From the NCBI GenBank assembly GCA_031280545.1, contig JAITGP010000006.1:1-15202 (forward strand): 15,202 nucleotides of DNA, in the 5' to 3' direction. Positions within the stretch are counted from its first letter, which is position 1, and every line of letters starts with the position of its first letter. The position numbers and the translations under genes are program-made. Shown piece after piece: positions 1 through 8,904 of the stretch. A model generated the notes under the pieces. It was given only the letters and a program-made list of their open reading frames with translations, was not told the DNA's origin and did not search any database. Origin of the DNA: Candidatus Peribacteria bacterium. GTDB taxonomy: Bacteria > Patescibacteria > JAEDAM01 > Absconditabacterales > Absconditicoccaceae.

Positions 1-1493
<1,493 letters not shown>

Positions 1494-1600
1494 AGTATAC
1501 ATCTTAGCTCTAATTCTTTCTTGTATTGGTAAAGATCATCCCATAGCTTCGTACGGGACCACACTGACGTGTGGCTTCTGCAACGGATTCAACCGCCCTA
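1494..1600 (-). other. 5S-16S spacer with two hairpins
   Basis: Transcribed spacer of about 107 bases between the 5S gene and the 16S gene. Two clear inverted repeats are visible. One is CCACAC/GTGTGG at 1559-1574 with a four-base loop. The other is TCCCATA/TACGGGA at 1539-1558, whose single mismatch becomes a G-U pair in the minus-strand RNA. Neither is followed by a U-run in the transcribed direction, so they look like processing or folding elements rather than terminators. No tRNA gene is seen in the spacer. Confidence 0.5.
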
Positions 1601-1722
1601 AATGGTAGCACTAATCTACTTTCCCAGCGGGAAGCCCACCAGTATCATCGACTGGAATATGCTTAACTTCTGTATTCGGAATGGGAACAGGTGTTTCCAT
1701 ACTCCACATCAGCACCACCGTT
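1601..1722 (-). rRNA. rrf: 5S ribosomal RNA, located upstream of 16S
   Basis: On the minus strand this reads as a 5S rRNA. It has the conserved loop CCGAATACAGAAGTTAAGC (compare CCGAAC-CAGAAGU-AA in other bacteria), the GTTCCCATTCC block before it and CTGGGAAAGTAG near the 3' end. The two ends pair (GGTGGTGCT with AGTGCTACC, nine pairs including G-U), which fixes the limits to within a few bases and gives about 120 nt. It lies about 107 bp before the 16S 5' end on the same strand, opposite to the usual 16S-23S-5S order. Confidence 0.93.
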
Positions 1723-1754
1723 TAGAGAGGTTGTTTTTCAATGTTGCAAGGTAT

Positions 1755-1782
1755 AAGATACAGATTTGCCAACTAATTGCAA
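1755..1782 (-). promoter_or_regulatory. Candidate promoter of the rRNA unit
   Basis: On the minus strand TTGCAA (1782-1777) is separated by 16 bases from TATCTT (1760-1755), about 30 bases before the 5S gene. The boxes match the sigma-70 consensus only moderately. The position, in the non-coding stretch between dinD and 5S, is what one expects for an rRNA promoter. I see no convincing terminator of dinD in this stretch, so read-through from dinD is also possible. Confidence 0.4.
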
Positions 1783-1857
1783 GAGAAAGTTATGTTTTTT
1801 TTCTCCTAGGTAAGCAAGGGATTCTCTTAAAAAAATGGACACTTTATTGTTTTTTAT

Positions 1858-2664
1858 CTACTCAGAATCATTTTCTTCTTCATCCACTTTCCTTAATTCT
1901 TTGTGTACGTCTTTTAGCTCTCTTTTCATCTCGCCAAGTGGCATTTCCTTGGGTAAATTCTCTGGAGCATCGCCTGTATTGATTTTTACAAATTCACGAA
2001 CTTCCTTTCCAACCCTGCGATGGGCGTCTTCAAGTTGAGCCTGCCCTTGGAGTTTCTGGCTTCTAATTCTTTCTTCCGTCTGGGTAATACGGAAAAGATT
2101 TGCTGCCAATTCTGTACGTCCCATATAGTCAAAGAGTTTCTCTTTATCGATATTTCTTCTCTCAGCGAGGTCTTGGTTGGACATTTCGTACATTCCTTCA
2201 TATCCAGCTAAGTTGAATCTCGCATAATCTGCCACTCCATGACGGGCAATCGTTTTGGAAAGGGTTTTATTTCCTTCGGAAATTTCGCTCCTCACAGATA
2301 ATCTCTCTGGATCCTGTCGAAGCAACTCAAATTTTCTCGTCTGTTCTGCAAAATAATTTTGTGCCATAGCCACCTGACGAATTTTTGGGTTTCCATTCAT
2401 CGCCATAATATAACAGGCATATCTGGACATTTTATAGTCAAATTTCCCGTCATTATCAGATTTTTGGATATTTTCATGGAGGTCTACCTCTAGATTAATC
2501 AACGCTTTCATCGTCTTATTAATCAGTTTTTTTTGTTCTTTAGCATCCACATATCCCAACATCAACAAAAATTCTGATGCCCATCGATAGATAGTTTCTC
2601 CTTCTTGTTGCTGAAAATCTTCAAAAGTAGGAAAGGAGTTTTCGGTCAGGAGACGGGCTTCCAT
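1858..2664 (-). CDS. dinD: DNA damage-inducible protein D (DinD)
   Basis: 268 residues from the ATG at 2664 to TAG at 1858. It resembles E. coli DinD along most of its length. The strongest match is the central block MGRTELAANLFRITQTEE (E. coli: MGSTELAANLFRATQTEE). Other matches are SRYACYIMAMNGNP, QNYFAEQTRKFELL and the tail VGKEVREFVK with LPKEMP. In E. coli DinD is an SOS-induced protein that modulates RecA filaments; the role here is inferred from that. A TTG five codons upstream (2679) would add SHLA-type residues; the ATG was preferred because no Shine-Dalgarno sequence supports either start and the family alignment begins after it. This is the only protein gene here without UGA codons. 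It starts 42 bp after the stop of the membrane protein gene, so it may share its transcript. I see no LexA-box palindrome in front of it. Confidence 0.9.
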   Translation of the reverse strand: MEARLLTENSFPTFEDFQQQEGETIYRWASEFLLMLGYVDAKEQKKLINKTMKALINLEVDLHENIQKSDNDGKFDYKMSRYACYIMAMNGNPKIRQVAMAQNYFAEQTRKFELLRQDPERLSVRSEISEGNKTLSKTIARHGVADYARFNLAGYEGMYEMSNQDLAERRNIDKEKLFDYMGRTELAANLFRITQTEERIRSQKLQGQAQLEDAHRRVGKEVREFVKINTGDAPENLPKEMPLGEMKRELKDVHKELRKVDEEENDSE

Positions 2665-2706
2665 TGCGAGATGGGACAAAAGATAAAAGGGATATGAAAT
2701 CAGATT

Positions 2707-3345
2707 TTATTCCTCTTCTATATCATCAAAAAGATGATGCATAGGTCTTTTAGGCTGGTTTGCGATTTCTACGGATTTCTGATGAGTGGTTGGTTCGTCC
2801 ACTACGGTCAGAATTTTTGCTTTTTTTGAATTTTTCTTGGCAGAGAGTCGAAGGGAAACAAATGACCAAATTAATCCTGCTCCAAGAAGTGTTTCGGATA
2901 ATACTGCTCGATAAGTAAGATTGATTCTCTCTGAAATAATATGAGCTACTCCTACCGTATCTACGATTCCCATAAATACACTAGTAATTACCCAAAGAAA
3001 TGCAAAATCCACAAGCGGTTCGTCTTCTCTCAAAGAAAAGAGATATACTACAAAACTTTTAAACTTCATGCTAATATTCCATCCCAAAAGGAAAATTAAG
3101 CTGACCAATATCACAATCAAAGACCTAAAGTAGGCACTAGAAAAGAGTAAAGAATAGTGAGAGCCTTCTGCACCAGACATTCCATTAATTCTTACAATTG
3201 GAGGAAGGAGCAGCACTAACGTCAGGACAATGAGATACAATACAAACCATTTTCTGGAGTTATTATAATTGGAAAATCTTTTTCAGATTTTTTCAAAGAA
3301 TTTCTTTGTTGCCTGCAAAAAATGCCTCATTCCTTTCTCTTTCAT
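2707..3345 (-). CDS. Hypothetical membrane protein with four predicted transmembrane helices
   Basis: 212 residues from ATG at 3345 to TAA at 2707, including one UGA-Gly codon at 3283-3285. With UGA as stop the gene would appear to begin at a TTG (3240) inside the first helix. Reading through restores a basic N-terminal tail (KEKGMRHFLQATKKFFEK) and a proper ATG. A second ATG at 3330 is possible. Hydrophobic stretches lie at about residues 33-51, 73-91, 111-133 and 150-166. A Lys-rich segment follows, and the tail ends in an acidic cluster (DDIEEE). I do not recognise the family. It sits between the DUF2207-like gene and dinD on the same strand. Confidence 0.7.
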
Positions 3346-3383
3346 GATAGTAGAAAATAAGAAATAAAAAGTTGATTATTGTT

Positions 3384-3411
3384 AATGTATAAATTTCTCT
3401 TTCAGTATCAA
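3384..3411 (-). promoter_or_regulatory. Weak candidate promoter of the membrane protein gene
   Basis: On the minus strand TTGATA (3411-3406), then 16 bases, then TACATT (3389-3384), ending about 38 bases before the ATG at 3345. It lies in the 71-bp AT-rich gap after the DUF2207-like gene. AT-rich sequence produces such matches by chance, so this is weak. Confidence 0.25.
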
Positions 3412-3416
3412 GAGAT

Positions 3417-3842
3417 TTATTTAGTAGGCTCTCCTAATATATAGTCACCAGAAGAAAAGGTTGACTCTATATTTTTCACGCGGTAACTGATATAATACGT
3501 CTTTGGTCAGATCAGAGTAGAATTTGGACTTCCGATCCTCAATTGGTAGTTTCCTCCTTCGTCGTAGGCTGAATATTGATCTCCGTCAGCTTTTAAATTT
3601 TCTATAATGGTGTATCTGCCTGAGTCGTTGTAGTAAGGAATGGTCCTGTAGATCCCGTGGCGTGACTGGGTGAAGTTGACGTTAATTTTTTCTGTTACGT
3701 CCATAGAGCCGTCTTCGTAGAGATCCATATCTACATCGTAGCTAGTAATCGTATACCCTGCCAAGTCTGCGAAAGTAAATCAACAAAAAAGAGAGAAGAA
3801 AAAGCTGAGAAGGAATGAGAGGAGAAATCAGATTTCTTTCAT
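3417..3842 (-). CDS. Short secreted protein with a DUF2207-like N-terminal domain, probably truncated
   Basis: 141 residues from ATG at 3842 to TAA at 3417, with UGA-Gly codons at 3828-3830 (residue 5), 3780-3782 (21) and 3507-3509 (112). Residues 1-25 form a strongly hydrophobic signal peptide (FLLSFLLSFFFSLFCG). The mature part begins with the DUF2207 pattern: a beta-rich start (SYDVDMDLYEDGSMDVTE), the NFTQSRHGIYRTIPY block, and later TYYISYRVKN. Full DUF2207 proteins are usually 500-600 residues with a TM region and a Gly-rich tail. Here the protein stops after the first domain (DYILGEPTK), so it is a degraded gene or a single-domain relative. The neighbouring four-helix protein does not look like the missing half. 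Function is unknown even for the family. Confidence 0.7.
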
Positions 3843-3911
3843 TTTTTGATAGAGGCGGAATAAAGTATCTGATAAGTATACTAAAATTCCCTTTCTTGTC
3901 AAAAGTTTTCC

Positions 3912-3939
3912 TTGAATTTATTCCCAACTTTTCTATAAA
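3912..3939 (+). promoter_or_regulatory. Candidate promoter of ileS-valS
   Basis: TTGAAT (3912-3917), 16-base spacer, TATAAA (3934-3939). It lies in the divergent gap between the DUF2207-like gene and ileS and would give a leader of about 45 bases. The leader is pyrimidine- and A-rich, with no AGGAGG-like sequence before the ATG at 3992. Confidence 0.5.
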
Positions 3940-3991
3940 GAAAGGTAGTTGATCAGATTTTTTTCTTTATTCTTTCATCTTTCAGCTAAAA

Positions 3992-6900
3992 ATGACTAAC
4001 CTTGAACTGATGGACTCTATCATCAAATTCCGAAAAAGCGACAATACATTCCAACGCTCGATTGACGAGAGAAACGAAAAAATGGCATTCAGATTTTTTG
4101 ATGGTCCTCCTTTCGCCTCTGGAACACCACATTACTGACACCTCCTCGCTGGAGCAATTAAGGACTTGATTCCAAGATATATGACGATGCGTGGCTATCA
4201 AGTAAAGAGAAAGCGAGGTTGGGACTGCCATGGACTCCCCGTGGAGAAAGCCGTAGAAAAAGCTCTTGGAATTGATGGGAAAAGAGATATCGAAACAAAA
4301 ATCTGAATTGAGTCTTTTGTAGAAAAGTGTAGAGCGTATGTAAACGATACCAACGAGATTTGGAAGCGATTTATCGACCACACTGCAAGACGAGCTGATG
4401 TAGATAATGAATACAGAACGATGGATTTGGATTTTATGGAAAGCGTAATCTACTGTTTCGATAAAATCTACAAGGATAACCTCGTGTATAAAGGATTTAA
4501 GGTGCAACGATACTGTCCAAGCTGTGCCACACCGTTGGCGAATAATGAGGTGAGTGAGGGATATGAAGACAAGACAGATACTGCGATTACCGTGAAGTTT
4601 CAATTAAATCCTATGATCACCCAAGCAGAACGAGGAGAAAAATTTGAACTTACTGAAGATGGTGTAGGACAATATGTTAGAGCTATTATCAAAAATGATA
4701 AAGGAGATATCTTGCAGATTTTTAACACTCAAAAACATAAATTTGAAGCACCTGGTGGAAAAGTAGATAAAGGAGAAGATGCTGAACAAGCAGTTGCTAG
4801 AGAGCTCAGAGAAGAGATTGGTGTAGAAATCCAAGAAGTACACTATCTGGGATCATTCAAAGAAATTGTGGGTGGGCTATGCCTGCTTCAGCATACCTAT
4901 GAAGTAAAAATTGTAGAAGAACCTCAGATACAAGAAGCTGGTACTCATTCTCAACTTGTTCGAGTAGGAATAGAGCCATCAGAAAATGAGCTCGGATTTG
5001 GAGTAAGAATTGAAGGAAATATCATAGAAGAACCCGAAGAACTCATGTCTCAGTTTTGGAATATTTACACTTATGTTAAAGAGATCCCACAGAAAATAAG
5101 TTTGTCATTCTGAGTGGAAGCCGAAGGCTGAAACGAAGAATCTAGGACAACAAATACTTTGGCTTCGTCACTACGCTCAGAATGACGTGTGTATTTCCTC
5201 GCTCGAACTACTACCCCACGAACGCTTCCGAGTAATATGTTCCTCGCGACAGGAGCCGACATTCAATACAGTATGCTGTATGATTTCGCCAGCAAAGAAT
5301 ATTACATTCTCGCGACTAACCTCATCAAAAAATACTACAAAAATCCTGAAGACTACCTCACCATTAGAACCTTCAAAGGAAAGGAATTGCAAGGACTGCA
5401 TTACAAACCGCTTTTCGACTATATCGTGAAGAGCAATATCAAAGAAGCATATACATCAGATTTTTTTCAAGTTCTAAATCCCGATTTTGTGAGTACGGAA
5501 GATGGAACTGGAATAGTCCATATCGCTCCGACCTTTGGAGAGGAGGATTTTAATGCTGTGGCAAAATTGCTCGGTGCGAAAAATGCTCTCGAGTGGCTCT
5601 TTATGCCTGTGAATGAGTATGGAGAATTTGACGAACAGATTTACGACTACACAGGAGAAAGTGTATTGAACATCAATAAAACTATCATTGAAAGACTAAA
5701 AGAGGAAAGAAAGCTGATTAAATCCGAAAATATTACCCATAGCTACCCGCATTGCCGAAGATGCCACACACCGCTGATTTCTAAGGCAATGTCGAGTTGG
5801 TTTATTAAAGAGCAAGAAATGAATGCTCAGACGTGGAAAGACGCAGAAAAAATGAATTTTGTCCCTGAAAGTGTGAAAAATAGATTTGTGAATGGGTTAC
5901 AACAAGCTCCTGACTGGAATATCGCGAGAAATCGTTATCGAGGAAGTCCGTTGCCAATTTGGCAGAATGTAGAAGATGAAAATGACCATTTTTCCGTAGG
6001 AACACTAGAGGGAATCTATCAGCTTTCTAGATCTGGTAGTAAAAATATCACGAAACACATTTTGATTAGACATGCACAAACGGATTATAATTTGGAGAAA
6101 AAGTTTGATATTTTAGGGAAAGCAAGATGTACAGAGACAGGAAGATTACAAGCAGAAGCTATCAAAGATCAGTTGATAGGACAAAATATTCATCAGGACA
6201 AAGATTTGGTGATCGTGATTTCTCCGCTGGAAAGAACCTGGGAAACAATTTTGCCGTTTTTGAAAGAGGTCTATTCTGAGACGGAGCTTGCAGAGAGCTA
6301 TAAAAACTATGAAGAGGTGAAAAAGCAGTATGAAGAGGTATATCATGCAGGGAATCTTCATAGCTATGTACAGGATTCACAAGTTCAACAGCATTTTGAG
6401 ATCGGACGCAATTTATTTGTGGATTTTCGTGTGACGGATACTATTAGCCCCAAAGCACAAGATACTGTCAGCGATATCAGTTTACACCTTGCTTCTATAG
6501 AGGAATTTTGTCACCATGATGAAACAGGAGAGACTCTCAAACAGAAAATTGAAAGATGTAAGGAATATATGTATGATCTTAATAAAAAATACCCAACAAA
6601 GACAGTTATTACGGTGTCTCACGGAGGATCTCTTGCATCAATGAAGATCGCTTTTAGAGCATTTGATTATCTAAAAGATGGGCATAAAAACACACCAAAT
6701 AATGCTGAGTTTTCTGTACATTACCGAGATAACGCGAGAAATACTGAAGTGGATTTGCACAAGCCGTATGTGGATAGCTATCGATTCATGAAAGACGGGA
6801 AAACATATAAACGTATTCCTGAAGTGATGGATTGTTGGTTTGAATCTGGATCCATGCCATTTGGTCAGGAGCATTATGTTGGACAAGATGAAGTGAAGCT

Positions 6901-8875
6901 GGATAGTAGCGTTTGTAAACTCTCCTTAATGAGACATGGACAATCAATCAATAATAAAAAGAGAGCTGAGGGAACCTTGGAAGGATATGATTATCGAGAT
7001 GATACAAATGAACTTAGTGAAAAAGGAAAATTACAGGCAAAAAATAACATCAATAAAATAGAAAAAGAAGTGAAAAAGGCTGATTCAGTTTTCTATATTT
7101 CTTTATTGTCCAGAGCAGTGCAAACTATTGAGCCTTACTTTGAAAAAACCTTTGGATGGAAATTGACTCAACATCCTGTATACCTTGAGACGAAGAAACG
7201 CTTTGATGAAGCGATGAAACATGGAACGTTCCGTTGGCAAGATTTCATAGAGATTGAGGTAGAGAAAAACATCTATTTGGATGCGAGAGTCATGGAGCGA
7301 CATATAGATAGTAATGATATGGAATATATCCAACGAGTGAATAACCATGAACCTCAGCGAAACGAAATTGAGGACAGAGCGACTAATTTTTTGAAAGGAA
7401 TCAAGAAGCACGCAGGAAAACAGGTGATTGTGGCTACTCATCGATTCTTCATTTTCCAATGCAAGAGATATTTTGATGGTACTAATTACCAGCTCCATGA
7501 AGATCCAACTAAAACAGAAGTAAGTATCCATAATGGAGAACTGTATAATTTTTACTTAGATGTGGGAACAGGGAAACCTAGAGAGGAAAAAAATCAGACG
7601 TTTACCGCTGATTTCATCGCCGAAGGACTCGACCAGACGAGGGGACGATTTAGATCCCTTCATGTGTTGGGGCATGCTATTAAGGGAGGGAATGCTATGA
7701 AAAATGTTGTAGTAAACGGAATGATCCTCGCAGAAGACGGAAAGAAAATGTCTAAAAGTCTGAGAAATTATCCTGATCCTCAGCAGCTTATCGAAAAACG
7801 AGGAGGAGATAGTTTTAGACTGCATGTACTTTCGGCTCCTGTGGTCAGAGCAGAACCGATGAGATTTAGCGAAAAAGGCACGGAGCAGGCTTTCAAGGAT
7901 TTCACCCTCCCCTTGCAGAATGTATTCAACTTTTTTGAAACTTACGCGAAGATTGATAACTGGAAATCTGATGGAACGGAGGTGTATTTTTCTACCCCCT
8001 TTACGAAAGAGGGCGAAGGGGATTCGAACGCGGAACTCATTCTCAGAATCAATCCAGATCTCATCATCAGCTGAAATACACTTATCCTACAAGAAACTGC
8101 TGAGAGCATCCAGAGGATTCTTTATGACTATACTCATAAAGAAATAGAAATTCTCTCTCAACAGCCTGATCACTATTTTGATCTCTTACAACAATACAAA
8201 GGAAAGAAAATTTTGATTGTATCTGATGAGGGGACTTTTGGGAAATTACGACATCAATTATATCCTAACCAATCAACCTCCCCTACCTCCCATCAAAACG
8301 AGGACAAACCTCCTTACAAAGGAGGGCAACGAGAAGTAATTGAGCTTCCAATTTATGTATTAAGCAATGACCTAGATAAATGGATTTTGGCAGAATTGAA
8401 TAAAACACTGATTGAAGTGGATGGACATTTACAAAATTACCTTCTCGACGAGGCGACAAAGTCTGCGATGGATTTTATGGATAAACTCACAAACCGACGA
8501 CTCAGGAGAAGTAGAAGACGTTTTCGAGCGAATGGAATGAACGAGGATAAATCCGCTGCCTACGCAACGCTCTATCACGTTTTGAAAAGATATTTGCAAA
8601 TCCTCGCACCATTCACCCCATTCATCACAGAATATTTGTGGTTGCAACTCGCCGACTTCACGGAAACATCAACGGAAAGAGATTTAACCGCAAAAACTCC
8701 TTCTTCTATACATTTAACCTCTCGACCTATCGCAAACGAGCATTACCTCAATGAAACGCTAATCGAAGAAACAGAAACCGTTCGTAAAATCATCAAGCTT
8801 GCTCTGTTTATCCGTGCAAAGAATAAAATCGCTGTAAAACAGCCTTTGCAGAAGTTGAAGATAAAGATTGATTAA
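3992..8875 (+). CDS. ileS: Isoleucyl-tRNA synthetase with nested Nudix and histidine-phosphatase domains
   Basis: Charges tRNA-Ile with isoleucine. The 1627-codon frame runs from ATG 3992 to TAA 8873-8875 and is open only if UGA is Gly (4136, 4304, 5111, 5129, 5183, 8072). Conserved IleRS blocks, in order: TPHYGH class I signature (residues 45-50, its Gly encoded by UGA), [19 protein letters not shown], the editing strand [10 protein letters not shown] (406-415; the usual Trp is Arg), [15 protein letters not shown] (505-519), [17 protein letters not shown] (about 642-657), [30 protein letters not shown] (about 1251-1256), and [10 protein letters not shown] in the anticodon domain. The block style matches the eukaryote-like IleS2 type. 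Inserts: Nudix 204-371, palindrome-encoded peptide about 371-399, histidine phosphatases 682-911 and 969-1197, a degenerate phosphatase-like stretch 1334-1449. Without them the core is about 850 residues. The C-terminus ends at [11 protein letters not shown], so the usual last domain is absent. It is followed by valS after 29 bp. Confidence 0.95.
4601..5104 (+). other. Nudix hydrolase domain inserted in the IleRS editing domain
   Basis: IleRS residues about 204-371. The Nudix box is perfect: G-x5-E-x7-REUxEExGU is met by [20 protein letters not shown] followed by IGV (about 4745-4820). A typical Nudix beta strand precedes it ([16 protein letters not shown]), as does the KFEAPGG entry to the box. 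The domain lies between IleRS strand ITVKFQL and [10 protein letters not shown], that is, within the CP1 editing domain. Nudix enzymes cleave nucleoside diphosphates linked to another group (8-oxo-dGTP, Ap4A, ADP-ribose, NADH); which substrate applies here cannot be told from the sequence. The catalytic glutamates are intact, so it is probably active or was so recently. Confidence 0.9.
5104..5186 (+). repeat. Palindromic repeat element translated within ileS
   Basis: An 83-bp element with exact 11-base inverted ends, GTCATTCTGAG (5104-5114) and CTCAGAATGAC (5176-5186), and the internal GAAACGAAGAATCT motif. From memory, sequences of the type GTCATTCTGAGCGAAGCGAAGAATC are common dispersed repeats in many bacteria. 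It lies directly after the Nudix domain and keeps the reading frame. It supplies about 28 residues rich in Ser, Glu and Arg, with three in-frame TGA codons read as Gly (5111, 5129, 5183). The IleRS fold resumes just after it (YFLARTTTP). Confidence 0.85.
6035..6724 (+). other. Histidine phosphatase domain 1 inserted in IleRS
   Basis: IleRS residues about 682-911. It shows the full histidine phosphatase (phosphoglycerate mutase-like) signature: [10 protein letters not shown] with catalytic Arg693 and His694, SPLERTWET with Arg748, and [13 protein letters not shown] with His877. It sits between the IleRS blocks RGSPLPIW and [10 protein letters not shown], in the linker that leads back to the second half of the catalytic fold. 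Members of the family dephosphorylate sugar phosphates, nucleotides or proteins; the substrate here is unknown. No UGA codon occurs in this stretch. Confidence 0.88.
6896..7582 (+). other. Histidine phosphatase domain 2 inserted in IleRS
   Basis: IleRS residues about 969-1197. Signature: [12 protein letters not shown] with Arg981 and His982, [10 protein letters not shown] with Arg1041, and VIVATHRFF with His1150 (the usual SHGG is THRF). It lies between [13 protein letters not shown] and [13 protein letters not shown], two IleRS blocks that are normally only a few dozen residues apart. It resembles domain 1 beyond the catalytic motifs ([10 protein letters not shown] against [10 protein letters not shown]), which suggests the two come from one source. 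Catalytic residues are present, so activity is possible. Confidence 0.85.
7995..8013 (+). repeat. Small palindrome at the left edge of the third ileS insert
   Basis: CCCCCTTT-ACG-AAAGAGGG, a hairpin with one mismatch, translated as part of STPFTKEG. It resembles the CCCCCTTTACGAAAGGGGG type of dispersed palindromic repeat. Confidence 0.55.
8309..8325 (+). repeat. Small palindrome at the right edge of the third ileS insert
   Basis: CCTCCTT-ACA-AAGGAGG, a perfect seven-pair inverted repeat, translated within DKPPYKGGQ. It has the same design as the palindrome at 7995-8013 (pyrimidine arm, ACR loop, purine arm), so the two bracket the insert. Confidence 0.6.
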
Positions 8876-8904
8876 TTCTGATTTTTACTTTTCCTCTCTC
8901 TATC

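Larger units (their letters stand above)
7991..8338 (+). other. Degenerate histidine-phosphatase-like insert in the IleRS anticodon-domain region
   Basis: IleRS residues about 1334-1449, between [12 protein letters not shown] and [14 protein letters not shown], where ordinary IleRS needs only a short link. The middle follows the second half of a histidine phosphatase without a gap: [20 protein letters not shown] against the family pattern xxPDLIYSSPLLRAQQTAE, and [14 protein letters not shown] against VLIVSHGGTIRAL. The catalytic Arg is Ile and the catalytic His is Asp, and the N-terminal RHG part is missing. It carries one UGA-Gly (8072). A Pro/Ser/Thr/Asn-rich low-complexity tail follows ([20 protein letters not shown]). 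Both ends carry small palindromes. The phosphatase origin is my inference from pattern similarity. Confidence 0.6.

Noticed and set aside
3270..3295. AAATC-TTTTT-CAGATTTTTT as a terminator
   Set aside because: The arms pair poorly, and it lies inside the N-terminal coding part of the membrane protein once UGA is read as Gly.
3986..4603. 205-residue ORF antisense to the start of ileS
   Set aside because: It is the complement of well-conserved IleRS coding sequence; its composition is that of a shadow frame.
7103..7531. 142-residue ORF antisense to the second phosphatase domain
   Set aside because: Shadow of the coding strand, with no recognisable domain or initiation signal.
4601..7582. Inserts as inteins or introns
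   Set aside because: No intein splice motifs (Cys/Ser at the first position, His-Asn at the end) or homing endonuclease motifs; the inserts match Nudix and histidine phosphatase domains, and the frame runs through them.
3992..8875. ileS as a broken gene or several separate ORFs
   Set aside because: All interruptions are TGA in the same frame, and the IleRS blocks continue across them; under code 25 the gene is intact.
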